The notes below the pieces were generated by a model. The model had not been told where the DNA came from. It did no database searches and worked only from the letters and a program-made list of their open reading frames with translations. Below are positions 1 to 11,534 of a stretch of 64,000 nucleotides of DNA, one piece after another. Both the position numbers and the translations under genes were made by a program. This stretch comes from Phellopilus nigrolimitatus (taxonomy: Eukaryota; Basidiomycota; Agaricomycetes; Hymenochaetales; Hymenochaetaceae), in the NCBI GenBank assembly GCA_021029095.1, contig JAJOHG010000056.1, positions 124,001-188,000 on the forward strand, in the 5' to 3' direction. Position 1 is the first letter of the stretch, and every line of letters starts with the position of its first letter.

Positions 1-2175
1 GCGCTTGCTGCATATATCGAGTATGAGTCCATCAAGTACGATGTAAGCGACTGTAGAATCGTTGAGATGCCTGTTCCGAAGGGAACCCCAGCAAAGACGG
101 GCGCAAAAAAAGAGACTGGAGAGTCGGATGTCCTAAAGGCCCCTCAGCCTCTAAGTACATGTTAGATAATGGTTGTAGAAAAGGGCGTACCACGCGAACC
201 AGAAGAGACCGACGGGAAGCATCACAGCACCCACCATTGCACTATATAAGCGGCTGAATAAAATGAAGGACAAGTCAGAAGTCGCCGAATGACTTTTCGA
301 AAGCGGCACCTCACTCCTCAGGGGCAGCTTTTCCAGTTGGACTTTTTTCCATCGCCTTCCAGTAAAATCGGTTTTGCAAGGGCGTCAAAGCAGTGCCAAC
401 AATCATACCTAGACCAATACCAAGAAATGCTAGGCCACCTTGTCCAGGTGAAAAGTGACGGTGTTCTTCGAAAACGATCGGGAATGCTGCAAATAATGCG
501 TACAATATAGCATACGCAATGGCGATATAGACCGCAAGAAGCGTTACTATGGGCTCCGTGAGAAGGAACACTGAGGCAGGAAGAATAATAAATAAATATC
601 TTCAAATAATAATAGAAAAGCTTTAGCGCACAGAAAGGTCTGCTCATGTTAACTTTAAGTACGTTCCAAAGCGATCGCGAACGCGTAAGGTCAAATTTAG
701 AGATATAGCCGACTTTTCCTTGAGACTGTCGCCTGAGAAGGCGCGCGCGTCGGCGGAGAAGTACGGGAGCATACTATCGAGGGGGATGAGTGAGCTTTAC
801 TTTTCAAGGAGAAGAAAGGAAACGACCACTTACAGTTTCGGGCAAGAATAGAACGCCTAAAATCAGGACAACTCCGGAAAACATCATCATTATCCAAAAA
901 TTGAAGCGCCACCCGAGCCTGGGGTCCTCCGAAACGAAACCGCCGACTATAGGGCCGATGACTGGAGTTCGTTAATCAGCTCAACAGCAAGACGCCCCAG
1001 CTTACAAGACGTAGCGTACCCGGTCCCAGAAACGGTGCAGTCGAGTAAAGAGCAACGGCTAAGCCACGTTCACGAGCTACCCACATATCTGATATAGCTC
1101 CTCCGGCATTGGTAAGTGCTAGGGTATGTCAGTCTTATATTTCAGCGCACTGTCGAGGAGTCACGTACGGGAGGAGCCTGAAATCCCGGCGAGAAGTCGG
1201 CAGACGAGCAGCGTCGTAACGTTTTTGGACAGCGCTCCTCCCATATGTAGTAGCGTATACGGCGCATAGGTACACATGAATATCAAACGCTGAAATGTGA
1301 TTCCTTAGTCTCGGACCATTCTTTCCGAGAGCCCGACTCAGCTCACTCTTCCGTACATCTGACTCATATTTGATGAGTTATCGGGTATCGGGGAAAACGG
1401 GGTTAACATTCAACACACCTCACTCAGTGGTGCAAATACGAGTGGACTGGGAGAGAAAGGATTAAGTTAGGTTAATGGCGAGGAGATAGGAACCAACCCT
1501 ATACCGAAACCAAGAACGTATAATGAGACTCCGAGGACTGCTACCTCTCGAGGAATATGCAGATCCTCGGTAGTAAAAGAAAGACCACCGCTGTACGAGC
1601 TACTCGAGAACGAAACACAGAGTGTTCCCGCTGCTAGCTGCCGTGTATTCATATGTGCTTGTCAGACGTCAGACGTCTGAAGAATTCCCAATATGCTCTT
1701 ACCAGTAAGGTAATGGGCCATTTCCTCGCCTTGGACCAGTTATACGGATTTTCTGGATCGTCAGGATCCCAATCGACGATATAAGGAGACTCTTTTGTTC
1801 CTTCGCCATGATACCGAGATACAATTTGAAGCTCCTGAAGCTCTTGTTCCTCAATTACATCAATCTGAGTCGACGACTATGAAAAATATCAATGTTAGTC
1901 AAGGACTTTTGAACGAAGGTATGCAATCGTATGAGAATGAAAGAAGAAGAGCCCCTTGGTCTCTTTAGACTGCAGCCCTTGAGCTTGTCGTAGTACATGA
2001 GCGGAAAGGAAGGGAAAAAGGAACTCACGGAATGCGACATAACACCTGGTGTCCCAGGGTTTCTGCACTCGCCGGAACGTTCTTTATAAGAAGACACGAA
2101 CGACTTTCTGCATGGCTTAGTTTCGCTCCGGATGCCGAGGACAGTCGGCCGATATTCTCGTATCTCACGAGTCAT
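1..2175 (-). CDS. MFS transporter (DHA1/polyamine-drug type), 3' end outside window
   Basis: A multi-spanning plasma-membrane H+ antiporter of the major facilitator superfamily. Exons on the minus strand join into one frame. It has a charged cytosolic N-terminus with the motif VDWDPDDPENPYNWSKARKW near 1,720-1,790. The first helices read SSSYSGG and VLGVSLYVLGFGIGPLVFAPLSE. Further exons contain LLAGISGSSPLTNAGG, GLAVALYSTAPFLGPVIGPIVGG and LTEPIVTLLAVYIAIAYA. Near the left edge come MVGAVMLPVGLFWFAW and GVPFGTG, typical of the fungal TPO/DHA1 group. At least eight short introns are visible, for example about 510-580 rc and 240-310 rc. The last part is cut off by the window edge. The start is uncertain: the ATG at 2175 gives a longer basic leader, the ATG at 2040 a shorter one; both join the exon beginning SSTQIDVIEE. 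The substrate cannot be told from sequence. No frameshift was seen. Confidence 0.8.
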
Positions 2176-2843
2176 GACACAACAGACCGGCTTCAAGCTG
2201 ACACGAATAGTGATCGTGATCCAATCAGAACGTTCACCATTGAAGTCTGAATCGACAGGAAAGGAGAGGTAATCGACTAATGCGTAGATAGCAGTTTATC
2301 ATGCCGCTGACAGAAAACGAGCAAGGATTCTCATAGTATAAGGATCGTCAATGTAATTGAAGACTGGCGATAAAGCGGAACACCATGTAGTTGGCAGACT
2401 TAAACCAGACCCACGGAAGCACGGAGTATTTATTATAATAAAAATGAAGTGCATAGCTCAAATCATTGCAACCGTTTTATCGTGTTTTGGTTCACCCAAG
2501 CAGCGTTAGTGCATGCCATTCCAGATCAGTTATATAATATAGATTCGAGATTGCGAGGTCTGCGCTGAATTTTGTGACTGCCGAATGAATGCCGAGGAAA
2601 GCTGATGGACAGATGCTTTCTCCTTATGCAAGTAGGTATGAACGGTCACAGTACGAACAAGCTTAATGTGCGAAGCAAGTCTTGGAGTAAGTCAATGCGA
2701 GCGCGATGTGGAAGAATTTGACGCGCGATAGACATGCGTCTCGCATCCCAATTTAGTAGCAGCGGTGGCGGCGCCTTATCTCGCTTGTTTCTCAACCGTT
2801 TCTCGTCATTCTTTCAAAGAGATATCAAAATCGTGGGAATTTT
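2176..2843. other. Intergenic region upstream of MFS gene and tRNA
   Basis: No convincing reading frame or repeat was seen. It should contain the promoter of the minus-strand MFS gene. A low-complexity AT stretch lies near 2,430-2,445. Confidence 0.4.
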
Positions 2844-2927
2844 GACTGTGTGTCCGAGTGGCTCAAGGAGTCAGACTTAAGTTCTGATGGCAGCAATGCC
2901 GCATGGGTTCGAACCCCATCGCAGTCA
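2844..2927 (+). tRNA. tRNA-Leu (anticodon UAA)
   Basis: An 84-base class II tRNA without intron. The acceptor arm GACTGTG pairs with CGCAGTC, with one G-T pair. The anticodon stem TCAGA/TCTGA holds the loop CTTAAGT, giving anticodon TAA. A long variable arm follows (GGCAGCAATGCC), as expected for tRNA-Leu. The T arm is ATGGG-TTCGAAC-CCCAT. The A box reads TGTCCGAGTGG and the B box GGTTCGAACCC. It stands alone between two protein genes. Confidence 0.93.
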
Positions 2928-3069
2928 GTAAGCCGTTTTGAATTTTTGTGGCTTGCAGCATTGTCGGACAAGAAGAAGAAGAAACTTCAACTGTGCCTAG
3001 CAATTCAATTTCATATAATAAACTCCGTAAGAAACTAGCGGAAACTCCTATGATTTCTTCCTAGAAAAG

Positions 3070-3108
3070 AGTTCTAATGGCAGAGATGCCGTGTGAACTC
3101 GATTCACT
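3070..3108 (+). pseudogene. Decayed 3' half of a tRNA-Leu
   Basis: About 140 bases after the tRNA-Leu, this stretch resembles that tRNA from the anticodon 3' stem through the T arm. GTTCTAATGGCAGAGATGCC here compares with GTTCTGATGGCAGCAATGCC in the gene, followed by a diverged T loop (CTCGATTCAC). The 5' half, including D arm and anticodon, is missing, so it cannot be functional. It looks like a partial tandem duplication that has drifted. Confidence 0.6.
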
Positions 3109-3420
3109 GAAAAAATATTGTACAAAAATTTCATGGATGTACAGTAATTATTTGTAGGATGATACTATGTAGCTTCGGGTAAAGACAAGCTTCCATCCTC
3201 GACGACGATCACAGTCGTCCCTGACTTGGTCGTCGAGACTCGAGCTCGACGGTCGTACTGTTCAACTTTAATATACATCCAGTACCGGCGCTGTACCGCC
3301 TCATCATCATAACCTAGACGCCTGTGCCTAGGCAGCGCTGCATGATTGTCTACATCCCATCCGTGACGTCCATGCTTCCCTCTTCCCACCACGGACGAGT
3401 TCCGTCTCCACCTTTTACCA

Positions 3421-6400
3421 ATGAGTCTGGCCCAGCTCATTAACATCGCAGGCATGCCGGGCATGGACGTCGCCGTCTCCGCAGGTAAGCCCAATCCGCT
3501 ATCTCTCTCCCGGCCATTTCCAGCTCACCACTCTTGCAGCGGTCGACCTTGCCCAGGCCGTTCAGAACATCAAGATATACAGGGCACGTTTTCACTCAAG
3601 TGGTCCCGCAAAGTTTCTGCCGGACCTACTAACTCGGTTTCCCTCCCCTTGCAGACACAATGCAGGGACCTCAGCGATCGCTGTACCAAGCTCTTGCTCG
3701 CATTCCGCGAAAAGTGTGAGGGATTGGAGGGTACAGAGTTCATGGGCGCGGCAGACGAGGTCTCCATGTGAGTTCAGTTCATTCGATTCCGTCGCGCACT
3801 CTCAACTCAAGTCCGCTCCCCGCGCACAGTATCATTGACCGCGCCCGCAGGAAGGCAGCAAGCTGGGCGGCTATGAGCCGTATCAAGAGCTTCGTCAACC
3901 AGGGGGACATCAAGCTCGGACTTGAACAGCTTTACAGAGACATAGATCTTTGCGCGCAGCAGTTCAACGTGCGCTCGCCTGATTTCCATATCATCTGTTT
4001 CCGCAGTCTCATGCTCTCACCGGCGTTCAGATTGCTTCAAACGCCGAGCTGCACCGAGGCCATCGCGAGCTTCAAATCCTTCGAGAACGCGACATTGCGG
4101 AAAACCGTGAAGTCCTTCAGAACATATTGAGAAGTGTCGACGGGCTTCGCGACGTCTTTGCCCTCAACGAACCGAATGCTGTACATAACCTCATGCAGAC
4201 TATTCAGGAGGTGCGCCGTCATTCGTTTGTTACACGCGGGCTTTATTCATTAGAACTGTCACCCATCCACAGGAACTGCAACAGCAGCAAGTGCTGCCCG
4301 ATCAGCAGCGCGACCTCCAACAGGGTCTATATGAAATCCATCGCAAGACGGACTTCCTTCCTCCCATGATTGATCGTAAATATTATTCCGGCAGGGAAGC
4401 GCCGACACTGTCTGACTCTATTATCGCGCAGTAACCGGACAGGTCGAGAAGACATCAAAGAATGCGGTTGCGTACGGAGCGTATAATGACGTCTTTACGG
4501 GTATGTACCCTGTACTTTGTTGTATTTGGTCGGCATTCACCAAGCTCTTCTCTAGGCCTCTGGCTTGGGGAGGAGAAGGTAGGATTTGGGCATACGAGAA
4601 TTTCTTTGCTCGTGTTCACCACATTCATTAGGTCGCTCTCAAGTTCGCCCGTGCAATTAATCACACGGCGAAAGCGCGCAAGGTTAATTTACATTTTCTA
4701 CCAGTCATTATCTTGCTGAACTTCTCGTTTTTTTTCTCGTCCAGCGCTTCCACAAGGAGGTCGAAATTTGGCGCGATCTCCAACACCCGCATGTTTCCCG
4801 TCTCTACGGTATCGTCTACTTCGAGGACCACATATACTCCGTAAGCGCGTGGATGGAAAATGGCAGCGCACTAGACTATATCAACTCGAGGGAAGAGGTC
4901 ATCAACCGCCTGAACATTCTCGGGGACGCCGCGTCGGGCATGGAGTATTTACACAGACGAGGTGTCATCCACGGCGACCTACGCGCCGCGAATATCCTGA
5001 TAGGCAACGACGGAAAAGCTTGTGTGGCAGACTTCGGGCTCTCGCAGGTCATCGAGGAGGTACGCGTCGTAGTGGTTTTCCGTCGCGTCAATCGTCCTTG
5101 ATACTCACAAGTGCTATTTAGGTCGCGCCGGACATGTCCTCTTCGACACCCACAGATAGTCCCGTTCGCTGGCAGGCATGGGAGCTCGTAAAACCCGACG
5201 AACATGGCGAGCTGGTCTCTGTCTCCTTGCCCAGTGACGTTTGGAGTTTTGGCATGCTTTCGCTGGAATTGATGACCGGGAAGAAGCCGTACCATTACTG
5301 GCCACGCGATTCGTACGTGATTGCCGATCTCGTAGCGAAGCACTTGCCAAAGCGACCGGTAGAGGAGGCGGTTGTTGCACGTGGCCTTGGAGATGCACTC
5401 TGGAACTTGATGCTGGATTGCTGGCGTTGGGAACCTCTTGAACGCCCGCCGATGTCTACTGTTAAGGCGACCATACGCTCCTTGCCACAAATTTCAGCTG
5501 GTACACCACCTCCCATCCTCAGTGAGTCTAGTCTTTGGCACAGGACATACTCATTCTCACCGTTTTACATGGCTAACGCGGACTTCTTTAGGCAATAATC
5601 TGACAGAATCTCCAAGGGCACTGCCAAAAGACCTTCCAGACCACAGACCGTCAATTCCCGTCACATCACGAACATCCTTATCTCCCTCCCTACCCGTCAG
5701 AACACCTCCTTCGCCGTCACCTCTTTCTTCTACGCCTCCGAGGACCAGTGTATTAGGTGGTGTATCGAGGGCAGGTCTTGGTCTTTATACTTCGGGATCA
5801 ACGTCGTCTAGCAGTTCGGGCAACTTCAGTGCTCCTCAAGGTTCGGGATTTGGGACCAGACACCGACCATCGGTGTCTTCTCAAAGTACGCGCGGATCGC
5901 TCATGATTGCGATGGCAACGGGTAGTTCACTGGGGTTGCGTGGTTCTTTCGCAGAACAATCACCAAATTCCGCAATAACCGTGCGCCCTTCGCGCGCATA
6001 TAGCTCACCGCGTCTGGCGGGAACACGTAATGATTCAATACAGAATACGAGTGCGCCCCGGGGGACGTCTAACCCTCCTTCGGGGATTTCATCGACGATG
6101 CCAGATGACCTGCTCAACGCGCCACCTAATGTGCATGTACAGAATAGCGATGGCGACGTGTCAGCTGTCTCACCGTCTTTTTCTGACTCATTGGGCTTCT
6201 CCTTGATATGCGAGCCTTCTCAGATCGGAGATGCGGCACCTTCTCACAGCACAGGTCTGCTTTGCTCTCATTCACTTGGCCACAATGAAGAGCGCAGCGA
6301 CGAGCCGTCGAGTGGCTCGGTTTATTCTTCACTTTCAAGCTCGCTTGATTCCCCGCTGCGACGCAATCGATCGTGGTCGTTTTCAGACTCTATGCCGCCG

Positions 6401-8108
6401 AAGAGCACCTTGACCGACTTGAAAGATCTAGATTGCACAAGTACTATACATTTCAACAAGAATGGATCCGTTATCGCGTGAGCTCGGATTGTCTGTTTTT
6501 ATTCTTTAATGTTTTACTCAAGCGATTGACGATGCGTCGATAGCGGTTCGCTCGGCGGGTTCGTCGACCGACTCATCACCATTAGCAATGGCAATGACGG
6601 TAAGCTCTTTTTCGAGTTTGACCTGCGACCATATATCTTAGGCAGATGGATCATGAGGTTATGCGAAGGACCAACAATTTCTCGAAGTGTTTCTTACGAC
6701 GTACAGACTGTTCACTTCTACGAGGGATGTACTCCGTCACATGGTTCGTAAATATGTGAACGCGGATTCAGATCAGAACATGCGTGTGGAGGACAAAGTC
6801 ACGGCGCGCTCCATGTGAGTTTATACTGGCGAGCTCTAAGTAGGCCAGTCATATTAATTCCCTCACCAGGGTTCTGAAAATATTGGGCCACTGGTTGAAG
6901 GGGCATTACGCAAAAGCTATCGAGCCTGACATCTTAGAAGATTTGCAGGCGTTTCTCCACGAAATCACGAGCCCGCCTACATTCCATAGTTCAGCACGTT
7001 CTTTGATTGCTTTGATAGACAATTTGGTACGTGAATCACTGGCTTTCTGAAGTGAATTAGGATTTATTGGGCTGGCCTCCAGCGATCTGCCGACATCGTG
7101 CCGCGAGCCAAGTCGCCTACACTGTCCCACCCGGGGACGAAGAGATCAGTCCGAGCTTCTGACATAAAACCGATGGATCTCGCAATAGCGCTTACGGTCC
7201 TTGAAGGTAGCAAATACAAATCAATTACTGCCACCGACTGCGTCTCCTACTTGCTGCACAAAGATGGACCGCCCAAGCTCTTCGAAACAAACAAGGTTGC
7301 GGAAGCACGGGCCACGAACAATAAGATCGTCAACTGGGTAAAGAAGTCGGTCATCAAATCGGACAGGATGGAAAACCGCGGAGATACCCTGCGTTTTTTT
7401 GTCAACACCGCTGCTGTGAGTTTGCCTCGGCAATTATTGTACTCCCAGACCAGCAGTTCTGACGTGTTAATTTTCATATAAAGGAATGCCGCAGGCTCCA
7501 CAATTTTTCCTCGATGTCTGCTGTTTTGGCCGGTATTGATTCGCAGACAGTCATGCGCCTCAAGCTGACGAGAGGCTGCCTCGACAAACACATGCGGGAG
7601 GCACAGAAGAAGCTCTCTGGTTTACTCGAAGTAACTCACAACCACCGCGCGTACAGGGACATTCTACCAGAACCAGACAAAGGTTTATGTCTGCCTTGGT
7701 TGGGTAAGTGATCGATACCTTCTCAAGAAAGGAAGCAACGAACTAAGGTGATGTCCTCTAGCTGTACATCTCAAGGATTTGCAGAGCGTGTATGAGCGGC
7801 ACTTGCGCCAGACTGTCATCGACGACCAGTCTCTGATCAACTTCGAAAAGTATACACACGTGCACGACAGTATCCTCGCCATCCTGGCATTCCAGAACAA
7901 TATGAACGTTGCCAGCCAGGCAGAAGGTGATCGCAAAGCTGGACCACTGCTTTATTTGGAGGAGCAGCTTGCGATGACGGTCCTCGGGCAGGAGGATAAA
8001 ATGGAAGCGCGGAGCCTGGATTTGCAAAGGCAGGAGGACCGCGACTACGAGCACCGGGTGAACGAGCTCGCTGCTGTTGGTTTCAGGACAACTAAAAGCA
8101 GAGGCTGA
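3421..8108 (+). CDS. Fusion protein: MLKL-like helical domain, TKL kinase, RasGEF_N and RasGEF
   Basis: The N-terminal exons (3421-4370) encode an MLKL-NTD-like helical bundle with QCRDLSDRCTKLLLAFREKC and WAAMSRIKSFVNQGDIKLGL. A TKL-type kinase follows (4440-5520). It has the lysine in VALKFA, an alpha-C Glu in KEVEIW, the catalytic loop HGDLRAANIL and DFGLS; the APE motif is changed to AWE. A 300-residue Ser/Pro-rich linker (5590-6480) runs on in one open frame. It ends in NKNGSVIAGSLGGFVDRLI, the usual entry of a RasGEF N-domain (REM), which continues FLEVFLTTYRLFTSTRDVL. The RasGEF (Cdc25-type) domain has LAIALTVLEGSKY, NNKIVNWVKKSV and FFVNTAAECRRLHNFSS, and ends near 8000. The stop is at 8106-8108. 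The intron near 3,595 seems to use a GC donor. The kinase would phosphorylate unknown targets and the RasGEF would load GTP on a Ras-type GTPase. Phase is kept across each junction I checked, so a single gene is favoured over two. Confidence 0.82.
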
Positions 8109-8666
8109 CGGTTATTTTCTGATGTCGATTCGTGTCTCAACAAATGGGTCTCTGTTTTCCTTTCTCTCGGCCGTATGATCTAATGTGCTTATTCGTCATG
8201 ACTATGTGTTGTATGTACTGATCGCTATTTGTCGGATTATGTTTTCTTTCCCTTTACATGCTATTGCGTACCCGTGTTGTCATACCTTTTACCCTGTCTT
8301 CGTCATTTGCAGCTTAGGATTGTTTCCACTTGCGCATTAACTACTAATAACTCAATTATCAACGACATTTCGTCCCATCTTTTCAAGAACCTCTTTACTC
8401 TTTCACGCCACACTTACTGTACTTTCGACATGCATTGCTATACGACGACCATTCAAGTAGATGACTGTCGGTCGAGAAGGACAGCCAAAAAGTTGTGGAT
8501 ATCACGTATCAAAACGAGAAACGCTGCGTACAAAGTTATATCCTATTTCGCAATAAAGTAACGAGCCCGTGAATAATGAGATGACTAAACTAATCCATAG
8601 GCAGTCAGGCCAAAGAATACGCAGCTATTCAAGGGTATCGCGCGCAAAAGGGAGTAAATTGAAAAA
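8109..8666. other. Convergent 3' region between RasGEF fusion and Met30
   Basis: A pyrimidine-rich, AT-rich stretch holding the 3' UTRs of two convergent genes. Short frames here have no recognisable content. Confidence 0.4.
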
Positions 8667-11150
8667 TTACTCCGCAAAACTCCAAATTCGAATGTCACCA
8701 TCGTCACTCCCTGAAATGATTTTGTCGTCCCCGAGAGCAAGGCACGTTACCGCGCCTCTGTGACCAACGAGCGTCGCCATACACCTGTTCTCTTCACGCA
8801 TCCAAACCTTAAAAAATAGACATAAAATTCGAAGATATTAAAGAAACATCAGGTAAATGGAACACACCTTGATAGTCCGATCGTGACTCCCACTGACAAG
8901 GCGGAGCTTGTCACTCGCGATAGCCCACACGCCCTCAATGTGTCCAAAAAGCGTTGTTATCGCCTTTCCCGTCTCGACATCCCAAACACGAATAGTGTTG
9001 TCGAGACTACCCGAAATGAGCACAGGTTTGGCCCTGCGCTTGGTCGGGACAGGGCTAGGTGTGCGACGAGTTGACAAGGAAGAACCGTGAATGAAAGATT
9101 GTGATGTGGGGGTGACGTGAGGCGAAGAACGGTAGGCATAAGGATCAAACCCAGCGGGTGGCTGGAAAGCGGGTGCATCGAAGCCCGGATGGTCCAAAGG
9201 AGGTGGGGACGGCATGGAAACAGAGGCGGGCGCAAATCCGGGAAGACCAGAAGGAAGAGTTGATCGGGGATCGCGAAGTGAAGAACCACTTTGTTGGGAA
9301 GATGCATCGTCGTCACATGGAGGGTCCTCAAGTAAGAGTTTCATGCTCTGTACTTGTCCAACATGCCCAGTAAAAGTACGGACACAAGTGCGCAATGTGA
9401 GGTCCCACAAAATGATAGATCCATCGTCCGATGCTGAAAAGAGCATTTTCCCAGGATCTATAGTTGGAAGAGCTGATGTTTCGCTCGAGGAAGACGGCTC
9501 GAACATGGGTGTCTGACAAAAGCCACTTTCACCGGCACCAGGATTTGAATCCCACAGCTGTACAGAATTCACCCAGTCGCGGTGACCTCGCAATGTGAAA
9601 CACTCCCCGGTGCGGAAGTTCCACACCTTGACCGTTCTATCGACGGAACCGCTTGCCAAGACATTACAGTCAAAGTTGAGACATACGACACCCTCGGTGT
9701 GGCCCTCTAAGATGCGAATGCATTTTCCAGTTCGCCAATTCCAGACTCGGATTGTATTGTCCATGCTGCCCGTTATTAGTTTTGCCTCGTCGAATTGGAG
9801 TGCTCGCACAGCGCGGGAGTGACCGCGAAGACATCGAATTTCGGTGCCAGTCTCGAGATTCCACACGCGCGCCGTGCGATCATACGAGCCAGTAATCAGC
9901 ACAGGGAAGGAGGGGTGTTGCAAGGTCTCGCTGTACTGCAAACACATGACACCGTCGGTATGACCCTTGAGCGTCCGCACAGTGCATCGCCCACGTCGCC
10001 AGTTGCGCTCGATCGTCAGGCGCTCGCTGTAGACATCCTTCCATGGGCGAGTAATCATCTTAGGAGATGAGCAGTGCACTACCGGCGTGGACGGAGTCAG
10101 ACTCCTGCTCGAGCCCGGCGTTGATTGCATAGACAGAGCGCCGAGCGGGGAAGTCGGGAGTTCGGCAGACACCGAACGCATGCGTTTCATAGGTCGACAA
10201 TCGTCGTCCATCAAGTAGTTCTCGAGGTCGCGCTTGAAAAACGAAGACGCGGACGTGCCCTCCGGAGGCGGCGAAAGCGGAGCCCTGACTTTACGGCGGC
10301 GCTCAAGCATAGGGAGCCCCCAGCCACATTTATGGCACTTCTGGCCGATGTGCTGTTCACAAATGTTTCGCCAGAGCACGTCATCGTCCGCAAGCGCAAG
10401 CCATTGCTTGCTGACCTGCGCGGCTCGACACAAGGAAATGGCATCGAGATAACCAAGAACTTTAAGAGAGACTTCACGGGGGAGAACGTCAAAGGGATCG
10501 AGGCGTATTAGGGAATGTAGTTGATCGGTTAGCATCGAGAGTTGGGAGAAACAACACATGGTGAGGAGGCCTTTAAGAATGAGTTCGCGTCGTGGATGGG
10601 GGGAGGAGCTGAAGTTGGACCAAATTGTATTGACTACTTCCCTGTCTTCGAGGGGCAATGCGTCGAGAGACTGTCAGGAGGAATGATAAAGGCAGTGAGT
10701 ACGTGTATGCGCTTAAATACACAAACCACATTATGCAGCGCCCCATATATGGGGAATAATAGAACAGGTACAATAACTCACCCTTTGAAGCTTTAGACTC
10801 ATCCCTTCATCCGCCATCCGCTGATGCCGTACGCACAACTTGCGGGCAGGTGGCTGAGGCGGAACATCAGGCTGCTCGCTCTCGGCTGCGTACTGCGAGG
10901 ATACAGGATCTGCTGTGCGCTCGCCGGCATGCACCTCTTCCGGCGTGACTATATCGAAAGCGGACATTGAGACGTCTTCGCTATGCAACGAAGGGAGTGG
11001 GGACGGCGAGCGGAAGTCAGCATGACTCCTGGGCATGCGAAGGTATCTCTGGGGAGTGGGAAGGGTGTCGCAGGCGTAGGCAGTCTGGGAAGCTTTGACA
11101 TCAGGGGGCGGAGAGGACGGAGAGGAGGGCGAGGGAGGAAAGGATGCCAT
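8667..11150 (-). CDS. met30: F-box/WD40 protein, Met30/SconB family (SCF substrate receptor)
   Basis: Substrate-recognition subunit of an SCF ubiquitin ligase. In fungi this family controls sulfur assimilation and the cell cycle. A Ser/Pro-rich N-terminal exon (10,790-11,150) is spliced at 10,66x to an exon starting SLDALPLEDREVVNTIW. The latter carries the family block HPRRELILKGLLTMCCFSQL, followed by the F-box DPFDVLPREVSLKVLGYLDA and the block HIGQKCHKCGWGLP, which favours Met30/SconB over Cdc4. Seven WD40 repeats follow, with markers LKGHTDGV, LRGHSRAV, LEGHTEGV, LRGHRDWV, FTGHVGQV, LFGHIEGV and LVGHRGAV. A Ser/Pro-rich insert separates repeats five and six. The last repeat lies on a small 3' exon ending DIRIWSFAE, stop at 8667-8669. 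Met30 specifically, rather than another F-box/WD40 protein, is inferred. Confidence 0.85.
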
Positions 11151-11534
11151 CGCTGTCGACGATGCTAGTGGACGCTGAGAGGGAGGCGCTGTCGTCGTGG
11201 GCAGTGGTGAAGCTTATAAGGGGCGGGTGAGTCGCGATCGCGAAATGCTGTCGAGTTGGCGCCATTTCCGCCTCATCGCATGCTATTTCCCTTTTCGGGA
11301 AATTAGGTATCCCACGAATACAAATTGTACAAATGGAGTTGACTCAGCAATCGGCAGCAAAGCAGGTACAGAGAGGAGTTCAAACTAGTCAACTAGACAA
11401 CAATCTCATCGTATGTAAGTAACAGCAATCCCTCGATCCAATCGCTCCCTCTTTACACGAAACACACGCGCATTTCCTGCGAGCTATCGATACACAACGC
11501 ATCCCCTCGCTGGGGCCGTCAGGAGGTTTGCCGC
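11151..11534. other. Intergenic: Met30 promoter side and GSK3 3' end
   Basis: No coding signal. Both neighbours lie on the minus strand, so this should hold the Met30 promoter and the GSK3 3' UTR. No repeat was noted. Confidence 0.35.

Noticed and set aside
1..165. Open plus-strand frame from the first base to a TAG at 163-165.
   Set aside because: The minus strand here reads a clear MFS segment (GVPFGTG...SYLMDSYSIYAAS), so the plus frame is a shadow.
3421..8108. Two separate genes, a kinase and a RasGEF.
   Set aside because: The linker exon (5590-6480) is one open frame after the kinase and runs directly into the typical first helix of the REM domain across a normal intron; no promoter-like gap or stop lies between.
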